Shown: positions 15,725-24,379, counted from the stretch's first letter. The stretch: 64,000 nucleotides of DNA from JACDAN01 sp963827705 (GCA_963827705.1 CAWHBN010000022.1:62001-126000); one strand, 5' to 3'. Numbers and translations: made by a program. The notes: generated by a model from the sequence alone, not told the origin.

Positions 15725-16558
15725 GTGGTCGCAGCGGTCTGTGCGCTCGGGGCGAGCCTTGCCTGGGGCGTGGGCGACTTCCTCGGCGGTCTCAAGAGCC
15801 GCACGGTGCCGCTGCTCGTCGTCCTCCTGCTCGCGCAGGTCTCGGGAGTGCTCGCGATCGGGCTCGTCGTCGCGATCGCGGGGAACCCGCCGCCCGGAGC
15901 GTCGATCCTCTGGGCGCCGCTGGCCGCGATCTTCGGCACCGTCGGCCTCGCGGCGTTCTTCCGCGGCATGGCTGTCGGCTCGATCAGCGTCGTCGCGCCG
16001 ATCGCCGCGGTCGCGGCGGTGGTCCCGGTCGTGTTCGGGATCGCGACCGGCGACGACGTCTCCTCGCTCCAGCTCGCGGGCTTCGCACTCGCGCTCGGCG
16101 GGGTGGCGCTCGCGTCGTTCGAGCGGCCCGCGGGTGGCTCAGCGCGGCTCGCAGCCGGAGTTCCATGGGCGCTCGCCGCCGTGGTCGGCTTCGGCGGCTA
16201 CTACGTGCCGATGCACGAGGCGAGCGGCGAGGACTTCCTCTGGGCCGCCTTCACCTTCCGGATGTCGGTCTGCGTGCTCGTGCTGGCGGCTTGGCTCGTC
16301 TTCCGCCCGCCGCTCGGCGCAGCGAGGGGCAGCCTCCTCGCCATCGCGATGATCGGAGTGATGGACACCGCGGGGAACTCGTTCTTCGCGGCGGCTTCGA
16401 GCCTTGGTGAGGTCAGCGTCGTCTCCGTGCTCGCGACGCTGTATCCGGTCGTGACTGTGGCCCTGGCGGCCGTCGTCCTCTCGGAGCGCGTCGCCGGGCT
16501 CCAGCTGCTCGGCGTCGTGGCCGCGCTGGCCGGCGTCGTGTTGATCTCGGCGGGCTGA
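15725..16558 (+). CDS. DMT-superfamily (EamA) permease
   Basis: 277 residues forming about ten hydrophobic helices in two EamA repeats (first about 1-130, second about 140-277, ending LYPVVTVALAAVVLSERV and a GVVLISAG helix). Inner-membrane transporter or exporter of a small metabolite; substrate not assignable. GTG start 2 bp after the nuclease stop. Converges on the VWA operon with only 7 bp between stops. Confidence 0.8.
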   Translation: MVAAVCALGASLAWGVGDFLGGLKSRTVPLLVVLLLAQVSGVLAIGLVVAIAGNPPPGASILWAPLAAIFGTVGLAAFFRGMAVGSISVVAPIAAVAAVVPVVFGIATGDDVSSLQLAGFALALGGVALASFERPAGGSARLAAGVPWALAAVVGFGGYYVPMHEASGEDFLWAAFTFRMSVCVLVLAAWLVFRPPLGAARGSLLAIAMIGVMDTAGNSFFAAASSLGEVSVVSVLATLYPVVTVALAAVVLSERVAGLQLLGVVAALAGVVLISAG

Positions 16559-16565
16559 TCCCTCC

Positions 16566-17525
16566 CTAGGCCAGGTTGCGGCGGTAGAGCAGAAACGCGA
16601 GCGGCAGGAGCGCCGCGAGGAAGACGTAGGGCGCGAGCGGGTCGATGTCCGTCCGCACCGTCCGCACGACGGTCTCGCCCTCGCCGACGACCTCCCTGGC
16701 CGACCGGATCGCGCCGTCGAGGTCGTCTTCGTCGTACGCGCGGCCGCCGACCGCCTCGGCGAGCTGCCGCGCATGGTCGGCGCTGGCCGGATCCGGCTCG
16801 TACGGCTCCGGGGAGCCCTGCGGGCCGAAGACCTGCTCCCCCGGCCGCCAGAAGCGGACGACCACGAGCTCGACGTTGGCCTGAGAGAACTCGTTCGCGA
16901 TCGCCTGCCCGTTGAACGGCGACGTCTCAGCGTCCGTGAACAGCACGACGAGCCGCCGCTCTGCGTTGCCGAAGAAGTTCCGGGTCGGGACGGCGGCCAG
17001 CGCGCCGAACCGCGTTGCCCTCACGTTCCCGGCTTCCGACGAAGCCGGCCGGTCGACGCCGAGCGCGAGCTGGAGCGTGGAGCTGAACGAGTCGCGATTG
17101 GCCGTCGGAAAGAGCAGCGGCAGGGTGCGATCCGTGATCGACGCGATCCCGACCGGCACGGTGGACAGCTCGTCGCGCATCCGAAGCGCCGCCGAACGAG
17201 CGCGCTCGAAGCGCGCTTCGCCGCCCGCCTCCTCCGAGGCGAGCATCGAGCGCGAGGTGTCGAGGACGAAGAACGCCTCCGCGTCCGACCGGGCGGCGTG
17301 CTCGTCCGTCTCCTCCAGCACCGGCTGGGCGGCGCCGACCCCGACGAGCAGGGCGAGCACGACGATCGCCGCAACGGTGTTCCGCTGTGAGCTTCCCGGT
17401 GGCGCCAAACGCAAGACCTCCCGCACACGCGCCGCCCGCTGCTCGGTACGGACGAAGGCGACGAGCGGTACGGCGGCAGCGAGCGTGACGAGCCCGGCGA
17501 GCGGCGTGAGGAACGAGAAATCCAC
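16566..17525 (-). CDS. BatA-like membrane-anchored von Willebrand factor A protein
   Basis: 319 residues. Two helices near the N-terminus (about 7-25 and 52-70), a VWA domain facing out with the metal-ion site FFVLDTSRSM (DxSxS) and LFTDAETSPFNG, and a C-terminal helix with YRRNLA. Such proteins sit at the membrane with MoxR-type ATPases and are thought to help assemble or activate envelope complexes. Last gene of a six-gene unit; the GTG start is 3 bp from the upstream stop. Confidence 0.85.
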   Translation of the reverse strand: MDFSFLTPLAGLVTLAAAVPLVAFVRTEQRAARVREVLRLAPPGSSQRNTVAAIVVLALLVGVGAAQPVLEETDEHAARSDAEAFFVLDTSRSMLASEEAGGEARFERARSAALRMRDELSTVPVGIASITDRTLPLLFPTANRDSFSSTLQLALGVDRPASSEAGNVRATRFGALAAVPTRNFFGNAERRLVVLFTDAETSPFNGQAIANEFSQANVELVVVRFWRPGEQVFGPQGSPEPYEPDPASADHARQLAEAVGGRAYDEDDLDGAIRSAREVVGEGETVVRTVRTDIDPLAPYVFLAALLPLAFLLYRRNLA

Positions 17526-17528
17526 GAG

Positions 17529-18170
17529 CTAGTACCCCTCGCCCTGCCGTGAAGGGCCGGCCCCCGGCGCGCTCCGTCCCGGCCGGTACGCCGGGATGTT
17601 CTCCCGGATCCTGAGCCGCGCCGCGCTCGGGTCCATGAGACGCAGGAGGTACTCGAGGTTGTATTTCGCCTCCTCGTTGGTCGGATCGATCCGGACGGCA
17701 CGCTCGAAGTCGCCGACGACCCGGCGCATCAATGCGGGGCCGTTGATCGGGTCCTGGATCGCCTCCGCGAAGGTGAGGACGCCCTGGAGGCTCGCCGCCT
17801 TGGAGCGGAGCGGCGCAGCGAGGCTCGACTCCTCGGCGGCCCCGAGCGTCGCCTGCGCCTCGGCGCGGAAGGCCGGGCGGTCGAAGTCATATGGGTTCTC
17901 TCCGCGCCGGGCGTCCACGGCGAATGCGCGCAACGCGCGGCGGTAGACGAGGTCGTCCTCCACTCCGAAAGCGCGCTTCGCATAGGGCACGCGGGTGTCG
18001 ATCTTCCAGAGCCGCTCCGCGGCCGGCTGTGCCTTGAACGCGAGGTCGCCGCCCTCGAGACCACTCCTGATCGCCGCGGCGTCCCGCGCGACGAGCGCCG
18101 CGAACACCGCCAGCGCGATCAGAATCGCGATCGGCAAGCCCTTGCGGAGAATCGGCCGTGCGCGCGTCAT
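17529..18170 (-). CDS. membrane-anchored protein with a TPR-like segment, MoxR/VWA operon
   Basis: 213 residues. One N-terminal helix (LPIAILIALAVFAALVA), a mostly helical extracytoplasmic region, and a single TPR-like unit near 155-185 (DFERAVRIDPTNEEAKYNLEYLLRLM split by a turn). The tail is Pro/Gly/Arg-rich. ATG in a 4-base overlap with the upstream VWA gene. Comparable operons carry TPR proteins (BatC/BatE-like) in this place, so a scaffold role is likely; no direct homology is claimed. Confidence 0.7.
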   Translation of the reverse strand: MTRARPILRKGLPIAILIALAVFAALVARDAAAIRSGLEGGDLAFKAQPAAERLWKIDTRVPYAKRAFGVEDDLVYRRALRAFAVDARRGENPYDFDRPAFRAEAQATLGAAEESSLAAPLRSKAASLQGVLTFAEAIQDPINGPALMRRVVGDFERAVRIDPTNEEAKYNLEYLLRLMDPSAARLRIRENIPAYRPGRSAPGAGPSRQGEGY

Positions 18171-19087
18171 TCCTCGACCTCCTGCACCCGCGCCGGGCGC
18201 CAGGCAAGCCGGCCGCAGAAGTGCTCGTTCGCCGCGAGCAGCATCAGCAGGAGGAGCGCCAACCCGGCCAGACCGGCCGGGACTCCCGCTCGCTCGGCGC
18301 GGCGCTGCTCGTCAGCGAGCCGCGGCGGCGCCATGTCCGCCCGGTCGACGAACGCCTCCTTGCCGACCAGCCGCTCGAAGAAGAAGCGGTCCTCGTCGAA
18401 CGGGGCCAAAGCCACGAGGTACAGCGGGATCCCCTTGCGCTCGTAGGTGATCAGCTCGCGGGTCAGTGCCGCGGTGTCCAGCCCCGAGTTGTCGAGGTCG
18501 CTGATCAGGAGCGCGCCGCGCTCCTCCTGGTTGTGCCGCTCGAGCATCTCGCGCGCGAGCTGGAGCCCCGTCGAGATCTTCGTCCCGCTGCGGAAGTTCT
18601 CCGCCCACGGCGTCACCGACTTGCGCCGGATCTCCTCCGCCTCCTCGCTGTTCGAATCGACTTTCCGCTGCCCCGGGGGGCAAACCTGGGTGTCGTCTCG
18701 AACGAAGCAGATGTTCGGGAACGGGGCCAGCGCGCGCAGGAATCCGCGCAACTCCGGAGCCGCGGTGCCGGGCGGCATCGTCTCGTACGCGACGCTCGAG
18801 AACAGGACGAGGCCGAAGTCCTGATTCGTGTCCGCCAGGTACTCGAACGGCTCCGTCAGCCGCCTGCGCGCGCCGCCGATGCTTGCGGACATGTCGAGGA
18901 CGACGACGCCGCTGTCGCCTCCCCGCGCGATCTGAACGGCCGACGATCCCGGGTCACGCGAGAGCCAGGCCGCGAAGAGGAGTGTCGCGACGAGCGCGGC
19001 CGCGAGGACGAGCCGGACGGCCGCGGTGCGCCGCATCGGCTCGGTCAGGTTCCGAACGTCGAAGAGCGGTATCCCCTGCCGCCGCAT
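18167..19087 (-). CDS. VWA-domain membrane protein (second of the operon)
   Basis: 306 residues. Helix near 20-40, VWA domain with VVVLDMSASIGGARR (DxSxS) and LLISDLDNSGLD, and a hydrophobic C-terminal helix (GLAGLALLLLMLLAANE) before a basic end. Insertions with FVRDDTQVCPPGQR are unlike classical BatB. ATG 19087 is preferred; a GTG at 19090 overlaps the previous stop and is equally possible. Two VWA proteins with one MoxR suggests they form a pair at the membrane, as BatA/BatB do. Confidence 0.8.
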   Translation of the reverse strand: MRRQGIPLFDVRNLTEPMRRTAAVRLVLAAALVATLLFAAWLSRDPGSSAVQIARGGDSGVVVLDMSASIGGARRRLTEPFEYLADTNQDFGLVLFSSVAYETMPPGTAAPELRGFLRALAPFPNICFVRDDTQVCPPGQRKVDSNSEEAEEIRRKSVTPWAENFRSGTKISTGLQLAREMLERHNQEERGALLISDLDNSGLDTAALTRELITYERKGIPLYLVALAPFDEDRFFFERLVGKEAFVDRADMAPPRLADEQRRAERAGVPAGLAGLALLLLMLLAANEHFCGRLAWRPARVQEVEE

Positions 19088-19089
19088 CA

Positions 19090-19998
19090 CTACCGCCCGT
19101 TCTCCGAGATCACGCGCTCCACCTCGTCCGAGAGCGGGTCGATGCCGGCGGGAACCGGCTGCGACCACGCAAGCCTGCTTGCGTCGCCGGCAAGGGCCGG
19201 GCTGCGCGCGCGCCGGAGCTCGACGGCAAGTCGCTCGAGCGCGCGGCGTTCCTCCTCGGGCGAGCCGGATGTCGCCGACTCGCGCACGAGCGCCAGCGCC
19301 TGCTCGAGCGGAGAGCGCTTGTCGACGAACCGCGCTCCGAGCCTCGCCGCGAGCCGATCGAGCGGCAGCAACCGGAGGATCAGGATCGCGGCGCCGACGG
19401 CGAACAGGACGGCGAGGACGAGCACGACGAGCTCGACCGTCCGTGGCGAGACGCGGTAGGACGCCGACGGCAGGTCACGGAGGTCGGAGCGAAGCGCGGC
19501 CTGGTCGAGCTGGTTCGGATCGATCCGCCCGGCTGCCCGGATCGGCACCCACTCGACGGTGGCCGCAGCCGGCTCCGACTCGCCGCGGCGAAGGTAATTG
19601 ACGGCCACGCCGGCGAGCTCCACGCGCCCGGTTCCCCGCGGGAGGCACTGCGAGACCAGACAGCCGAGGACGTAGTCGTAGCGCAGCTTCGTCAGCGTGC
19701 CGTCCTCGCTTCGGGTCACCTCGACCGGTCGAAGCTCGCGGTACGGGTCGAAGTTCGCGCCGATCTCGACGCTGTCGGGATCGACTCGCTTCGCGTCGAC
19801 GATGAGCTCGACGCGCGCGCGCACCGCGTCGCCGAACAGGTGCTGCTCGGGCGTGAGCAGCGCGGTTCCGACGATCGGCTCCTCGCCGAGACCCGGCCCG
19901 CCGCCCTTGTCCCACGCGTTCCACGCGATGAGGCCGACGACGGCGGCGAGGATCGCGGCGGCGACCACCCCGCCGATGAAGAGCCGACGCGCGGTCAC
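19090..19998 (-). CDS. two-helix membrane protein with extracytoplasmic domain, BatD-like position
   Basis: 302 residues. Helix at about 5-25, an extracytoplasmic beta-rich domain (about 30-190) with a cysteine pair in LGCLVSQCLPRG, second helix (VELVVLVLAVLFAVGAAILI), then a charged cytoplasmic helical domain. GTG start at 19998 is fixed by the GTGA overlap with the DUF58 gene; the longer open frame is antisense-like. In related operons this slot holds BatD-type proteins that partner the VWA subunits. Homology itself not certain. Confidence 0.65.
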   Translation of the reverse strand: MTARRLFIGGVVAAAILAAVVGLIAWNAWDKGGGPGLGEEPIVGTALLTPEQHLFGDAVRARVELIVDAKRVDPDSVEIGANFDPYRELRPVEVTRSEDGTLTKLRYDYVLGCLVSQCLPRGTGRVELAGVAVNYLRRGESEPAAATVEWVPIRAAGRIDPNQLDQAALRSDLRDLPSASYRVSPRTVELVVLVLAVLFAVGAAILILRLLPLDRLAARLGARFVDKRSPLEQALALVRESATSGSPEEERRALERLAVELRRARSPALAGDASRLAWSQPVPAGIDPLSDEVERVISENGR

Positions 19999-20951
19999 CA
20001 CGAGTCGCGCACCGCCTCCTGTCGCAGCGCGACCCACTCGAGGAAGCGCGTGTAGATCTCCTCCGGATCGGTCGACGAGATCAGCACGGGGTCGAGCCCC
20101 AACCCCTCGAGGTAGCCGAGGGTTTCCGCCAGCCGCTCTTCGTTGGCCTTCCGGCGCTCGCGCGCCTCGCGACGGCTCAGCCGTACGAGCTTCAGCTTGC
20201 CCGTCGGCGGATCGACGAGCGGAACGACGACCGAGGCGATGTCGGGGAAGCTCTGCTCCCAGACCGGATCTTGGATCACGACCGGGACGAGCTCCCAGGG
20301 AAGCTCGACGATCCACGCCCACGCTGCCTCACTCGGCGGCGAGAGGAAGTCGGAGAGGATGAAGACGAAGGTCCCGGCGGGAAGCGAGCGGCGCATCGGC
20401 GCCAGGTGCGCGAACGCCTGCTCCAGGGTGTCCTCGGGCGCCCCGTACAGCGGGTAGTGCAGGTGCGACTCCTTCACGCGCCAGAAGTCGGCCTGGGCGT
20501 GCGGCGGGCGCCAGAACGGCACCTCCATGTTGGAGTCTCCCCTCGCGGCCGAGGCGCTTGCATAGTCCAGGTAGCCGATCAGCCCGCGCGCCTTGGCGGC
20601 GCTGTCGGCGATCAGGTTCCCGGCGGCGACGATCGCATCCGGCTTCGAGAGCCAGGGCATGTCCGCGGGGTAGAGGCTCATCGACGGACGCCGGTCGGCG
20701 ACGATCACCACGCGTGGCGCCTCCTCCGCGTACCGCTCCCGCACCACGAACTCGTCAGTGCCGCGGGCGGACGAGAGCCGGGCGGACGCCGCCCAGTCGA
20801 TCGTGTCGACGTCGTCCCCGGGCTGGTACGGGCGGGAGCTCGCAACGTCGGAGCCGGTGCCGCGCCGGACGCTGGTAACTGCGCCGAAGGCAAGGCCGAT
20901 CAGCCGCCGGCGCGGGACGAGCGGGAAGGTGAGGTCAGTCGCCCCGCTCAC
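19995..20951 (-). CDS. DUF58 protein of the MoxR operon
   Basis: 318 residues. Contains the DUF58 signature SSRPYQPGDDVDTIDWAASA and a degenerate VWA-like core (VVIVADRRPSMSLYP, FVFILSDFLSPPSEAAWAW). Unlike many DUF58 proteins there is no clear N-terminal membrane helix pair. DUF58 proteins are regular partners of MoxR ATPases. The start overlaps the moxR-type stop by 17 bases and the stop overlaps the next gene by 4, so translation is coupled through the operon. Confidence 0.85.
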   Translation of the reverse strand: MSGATDLTFPLVPRRRLIGLAFGAVTSVRRGTGSDVASSRPYQPGDDVDTIDWAASARLSSARGTDEFVVRERYAEEAPRVVIVADRRPSMSLYPADMPWLSKPDAIVAAGNLIADSAAKARGLIGYLDYASASAARGDSNMEVPFWRPPHAQADFWRVKESHLHYPLYGAPEDTLEQAFAHLAPMRRSLPAGTFVFILSDFLSPPSEAAWAWIVELPWELVPVVIQDPVWEQSFPDIASVVVPLVDPPTGKLKLVRLSRREARERRKANEERLAETLGYLEGLGLDPVLISSTDPEEIYTRFLEWVALRQEAVRDSW

Positions 20952-21981
20952 CGGCGATCGGGAGGACCTCGCCGCTGAGTGCGGCCTCCGGCCGCGGGGC
21001 CACCTCGAAGCAATGCTCCACGAACCGCGCGGCCGCCTGCTGCCGGCCGTGCTTGCGAATCTCGACGAGGAAGGTCGGCGTGAAGAGGATCCGGTGGCCG
21101 ACGACCGGGAGGAACAGCTCCTCGACGTCCTCCGGGGTCACGTAGTCGCGGTCGTGCAGGAGCGCCCAGGCGCGCGCCGCCCGCTCGAGCGCGAGGCTTC
21201 CGCGCACCGAGGCGCCGATCGCCACCGTCTCGAGCTCGCGCGTGGCGCGGACCACGTCGATCACCCAGCGCTGGATGAGCTCGTCGACGTAGACCTCCTC
21301 GCTCGCGTGGTGGAGCTCCTCCACGTCGGCCAGCGAGATGACCGGCCCGAGGTCCCCCAGCGGATGCCCGTGCCGCTGGTCGCGGACGATCTGCAGCTCC
21401 TGCTCCGACTCGGGGTAGCCGAGCGCGGTCTTGAGGAAGAAGCGGTCGAGCTGGGCCTCCGGCAGCGGGAAGGTGCCCTCGAGCTCGATCGGGTTCTGCG
21501 TCGCCAGCACGAGGAACGGCTGCGGAAGCTCACGGGTGACGCCGTCGACGGTGACCTGCGTCTCCGCCATCGCCTCGAGCAGCGAGGACTGCGTCTTCGG
21601 CATCGCGCGGTTGATCTCGTCCACGAGCACGATGTTGGCGAAGATCGGCCCGGGGCGGAACTCGAAGTCCCGCTCACGCTGGTTGTAGACCGAAAGGCCC
21701 GTGACGTCGGTGGGTTGCAGGTCGGGCGTGCACTGGATCCTCGACGGCGCCGCGCCCTCGATGCTCTGCGCGAGCGCCCGGGCGAGTACCGTCTTCGCCG
21801 TTCCGGGCACGTCCTCTAAAAGCACGTGTCCTCTGCAGAGGAGAGCGGTCAGGACGAGTCTGATCTCCTCCTGCTTGCCGCGGACGACGAGGTCGATGTT
21901 GTCCAGCAGCTTGTTGGCGATGCCGACCGCGCGCTGGATGCGCTCACCGTCCCGTCGCCGCTCGGGCTCGAAGCTGCTCAT
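20935..21981 (-). CDS. MoxR-family AAA+ ATPase
   Basis: 348 residues, first gene of the operon. Walker A LLEDVPGTAKTVLARALAQ (residues 55-70), Walker B IVLVDEINRAMPKTQ, sensor LATQNPIELEGTFPLPEAQ and the C-terminal lid. MoxR ATPases act as chaperones that drive maturation of protein complexes together with VWA partners. Upstream on the minus strand TATATT at 21996-21991 could serve as a -10 box for a short leader; no convincing -35. The candidate structured RNA at 22024-22183 lies 43 bp upstream. Confidence 0.92.
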   Translation of the reverse strand: MSSFEPERRRDGERIQRAVGIANKLLDNIDLVVRGKQEEIRLVLTALLCRGHVLLEDVPGTAKTVLARALAQSIEGAAPSRIQCTPDLQPTDVTGLSVYNQRERDFEFRPGPIFANIVLVDEINRAMPKTQSSLLEAMAETQVTVDGVTRELPQPFLVLATQNPIELEGTFPLPEAQLDRFFLKTALGYPESEQELQIVRDQRHGHPLGDLGPVISLADVEELHHASEEVYVDELIQRWVIDVVRATRELETVAIGASVRGSLALERAARAWALLHDRDYVTPEDVEELFLPVVGHRILFTPTFLVEIRKHGRQQAAARFVEHCFEVAPRPEAALSGEVLPIAGERGD

Positions 21982-22023
21982 CGACGCCCCAATATAGGTT
22001 CAGCGTTCATTGACGTTCCATTA

Positions 22024-22183
22024 AGCGACTGCAACATGATGCGCTTCGTCTCCGGGGCGCGATGGGCGGTGCGAGCCAAGGACGCAGGGAGCCTTCGTAT
22101 CGCAGATACGAAGGCGACTGAGGACGCCGGCTCGCGTCGCCCAGCGTGGTCCGGAGGCACAAGCTCATCGTGTTGGAGTTGCT
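22024..22183 (+). ncRNA. candidate structured RNA, copy 1 (long hairpin with conserved internal loop)
   Basis: A 160-nt imperfect hairpin fills the gap between the MoxR and YchF genes. From outside in: 22024-22046 with 22161-22183; 22048-22055 with 22151-22158; TGGGCG/CGCCCA (22063-22068, 22138-22143); GCGAGCC/GGCTCGC (22071-22077, 22129-22135); a 14/14-nt internal loop (22078-22091 AAGGACGCAGGGAG and 22115-22128); then CCTTCGTATC/GATACGAAGG capped by three bases. The internal loop is identical, bar its last base, to that of the element at 33367-33528, while all helices differ yet still pair. G-U pairs at three places only work if the plus strand is transcribed. No open frame. Role unknown. 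Confidence 0.65.
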
Positions 22184-22201
22184 CAGCACCGGTCGCAGTT
22201 C

Positions 22202-23104
22202 TTAGACGTTGAAACGGATGTTCAGGACGTCGCCGTCCGCGACAACGTACCCCTTTCCCTCGAGCCGTTGTAGCCCCCTTCGCGCCGCCTCCGCGTGCGA
22301 GCCGGAGGAGACGAGGTCGTCCCAGCGGATCACCTCGCAGCGGATGAAGCCCCGCGCGATGTCGGTGTGGATCGAGGCGGCGGCATCGAGGGCGGTCGTG
22401 CCGTTCCTCAGCGTCCAGGCCCGGGCCTCGGTGTCACCGGCCGTGAAGAAGACCACGAGATCCAGGACGGACACGAGCCGGCGGACGACGTCCTCCAATG
22501 CCGACGAGCCGCCGTTTCGGAACTGCGCCGCCTCGTCGGCAGGGAGGTCGTGGAGCTCGGCCTCGAGCGCGAGGTCGACTCCATCTGGACCGTTCACGAT
22601 CGGGATCAACGGCTTCGTCGTCAGCGGCTCCAGCTCGGCCGGAAGCTCACCGGGCCAGTCGCGAAGCGCGCGCTCGTCGTCGATGTGCGCGATCAAGCGG
22701 TCGAGCAGCTCGGCCTCGGCGCGCAGGGTCGGGTCGCCCGACTTGGCGTCCTTTCGGACGCGCTCGAGCCGGCGCTCGACGTGGTCCCGGTCGGCGACGA
22801 GCAGCTCAAGCTCGAGCGACGGCAGGTCGTCGGTGTCGCGGACGACCGCGAGCAGCGCGTCGGCGCGGCGCACGCCGCCGAGCTGGGCGGCGGCCGTGCC
22901 CGGGACGTCGATCAGCCGGATCGTGGCCGGCGTCTGCTTCGCCGAGCCGACGACCTCCGCGATCTGCGGCAGCCTCTCGTCTGCGATCGGCGCGATCCCG
23001 ACGTGCGGTGTTCCGTAGCCCTCCGGACGCACGCCTGTCAGCGCCGTGAACAGCGTCGTCTTGCCGGAGCCCGGCGGGCCGACGATCCCGACGTCGAGCG
23101 CCAT
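22202..23104 (-). CDS. ychF: YchF-type P-loop ATPase/GTPase
   Basis: 300 residues, shorter than the usual 360. P-loop GPPGSGKTTLFTALTG, switch region with IRLIDVPGTAAAQLGG, a central helical coiled-coil part (SLELELLVADRDHVERRLERV split by a turn) and a C-terminal TGS domain (DLVVFFTAGDTEARAWTL, AASIHTDIARGFIRCEVI, GYVVADGDVLNIRFN). The G4 box reads NGPD in place of the usual NxxE/NKxD, and the loss of length is in the middle domain. YchF proteins bind ribosomes and hydrolyse ATP. ATG start. Confidence 0.88.
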   Translation of the reverse strand: MALDVGIVGPPGSGKTTLFTALTGVRPEGYGTPHVGIAPIADERLPQIAEVVGSAKQTPATIRLIDVPGTAAAQLGGVRRADALLAVVRDTDDLPSLELELLVADRDHVERRLERVRKDAKSGDPTLRAEAELLDRLIAHIDDERALRDWPGELPAELEPLTTKPLIPIVNGPDGVDLALEAELHDLPADEAAQFRNGGSSALEDVVRRLVSVLDLVVFFTAGDTEARAWTLRNGTTALDAAASIHTDIARGFIRCEVIRWDDLVSSGSHAEAARRGLQRLEGKGYVVADGDVLNIRFNV

Positions 23105-23113
23105 GCGGAGGTT

Positions 23114-23698
23114 CTAGCGCGTTACGTGCCTTTGCAGGGTGGCGAGCGCCCGGTGCTGGAGGGACTTCACGGCGCCCTCGGTCTTGTCGAGGATCGCCGC
23201 CGCCTCACCGTTCGAGAAGCGGAAGACGAACTTGAGCGTCAGCACCTGCCGTTGCTCCGGCGAGAGGCGGGCGATCAGCTCGAGGAGGCTGGCGTCGCCG
23301 ATCGACGCCAGCGCCTGCTCCTCCGCGGAGTCCTCCTCGACGCCGGCCGGCTCGGGGATCTCCTCCTCCGGCTGCCAGCGGCGCCGAGCACGGAAGTGGT
23401 CAATCGCGAGGTTGTGGGCGATCCGGAAGAGCCACGCGGAGAACGGCGCCGACTGCCAGCGGAAGCGCCCGATCGACTCGAGCATCTTCACGAACGTTTG
23501 CGTCGTCAGGTCCTCCGCGTCGTGGCGGCTGCCGACGCTCATGTGGAGGTAGCTGTAGATCCGGTCGAAGTGGATCAGGTAGAGCTCTTCGAGCGCTGAG
23601 CGGTCGCCAAGCTGGGCCCGCTCGACGAGGTCTCGGATTTGACCGTTGTCGCTTGCCGCGTGCCGCCCAGAATGACCGGTGACGACCTGGTCGCCCAC
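23114..23698 (-). CDS. RNA polymerase sigma factor, ECF/sigma-70 type
   Basis: 194 residues with region 2 (RSALEELYLIHFDRIYSYLH, DAEDLTTQTFVKMLESIGRF, FSAWLFRIAHNLAIDHFRAR) and region 4 (LSPEQRQVLTLKFVFRFSNG, EAAAILDKTEGAVKSLQHRA) joined by an acidic linker. No anti-sigma gene adjoins it. GTG start at 23698 is the longest; a shorter GTG start six codons in (VTGHSG) is possible. The region 4 helix-turn-helix is intact, so it should direct polymerase to its own promoter class. Confidence 0.9.
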   Translation of the reverse strand: MGDQVVTGHSGRHAASDNGQIRDLVERAQLGDRSALEELYLIHFDRIYSYLHMSVGSRHDAEDLTTQTFVKMLESIGRFRWQSAPFSAWLFRIAHNLAIDHFRARRRWQPEEEIPEPAGVEEDSAEEQALASIGDASLLELIARLSPEQRQVLTLKFVFRFSNGEAAAILDKTEGAVKSLQHRALATLQRHVTR

Positions 23699-23730
23699 CC
23701 CTCAGGAGGATGCCCCGCGAGGCTTGCGGC

Positions 23731-23967
23731 CTAAACGTTTCCGAAGCCGAGCCGGCCCTCACGCGCGAAGCGCTTGAGGTAGACGACGCGCGCCAGCGGG
23801 ACGGTGTAGCGGCCGTCCGCAGTGTCGAGGACGACAGAACCGTTGTTCCCGTCCTTGAGCGCGGCTTCCAGCTCGTCCGCCGTCTCGGGCGTGACGAGCG
23901 CGCTCATGATCTGCGTGCCGTCGAAGCCGATCTCGACACGTACGTTCTCTTCTTCGATTGCGCTCAT
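23731..23967 (-). CDS. DUF3107-like small protein
   Basis: 78 residues: VRVEIGFDGTQIMSALVTPE, TADELEAALKDG, VVLDTADGRYTVPLARVVYL. Size and pattern fit DUF3107, a small protein found mainly in actinobacteria and described as ATP-binding; that assignment is from pattern only. ATG start overlaps the epimerase stop by 4 bases, so the two are translated together. Confidence 0.7.
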   Translation of the reverse strand: MSAIEEENVRVEIGFDGTQIMSALVTPETADELEAALKDGNNGSVVLDTADGRYTVPLARVVYLKRFAREGRLGFGNV

Positions 23968-24365
23968 GGAGTCACCAATTCTGCAAGGACGCCGTGGACG
24001 GCGTCGGGGTGGACGAATGCGACCTGGAGGCCGAAGAGGCCGGAACGAGGCTCATCGTCGATGAGCTCGGCGCCCCGATCGGAGAGGTCGCGGAGGGCCG
24101 CCGGAAGATCGTCGACCTCGTACGCGACGTGGTGCATCCCGGGCCCGCGCTTGGCGAGGAACTTGCCGACCGGCGTCTCCTCCCCAAGCGAGCTCATCAG
24201 CTCGACCCGGCTCTCACCCACGCGCACCGACACTGCCTGGACTCCCTGGTCCTCGAGCGTGCCGCGCTGCTCGACGCTGCCGCCGAACAGCCGCTCGTAG
24301 GTGCCGACCGCCTCGTCGAGATCCGCGACGGCGACTCCGAGATGATGGATCCGAAGGGCCTCCAC
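23964..24365 (-). CDS. mce: methylmalonyl-CoA epimerase
   Basis: 133 residues, the normal length. Vicinal-oxygen-chelate fold with metal ligands in HHLGVAVADL, SRVELMSSLGE, GPGMHHVAYEVDDL and a C-terminal HPDAVHGVLAELV. Interconverts (R)- and (S)-methylmalonyl-CoA in propionyl-CoA metabolism. No mutase gene is in the window. Followed by the DUF3107 gene with a 4-base overlap and preceded by the FtsH-like gene after 14 bp. Confidence 0.9.
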   Translation of the reverse strand: MEALRIHHLGVAVADLDEAVGTYERLFGGSVEQRGTLEDQGVQAVSVRVGESRVELMSSLGEETPVGKFLAKRGPGMHHVAYEVDDLPAALRDLSDRGAELIDDEPRSGLFGLQVAFVHPDAVHGVLAELVTP

Positions 24366-24379
24366 GGCCCCGATGCTAC

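Noticed and set aside
22024..22183. Integron attC site or MITE end
   Set aside because: The outer ends of the two elements are not alike and lack GTTRRRY/RYYYAAC cores; there is no flanking target duplication or integrase. The conserved part is the centre, which does not fit a transposon.
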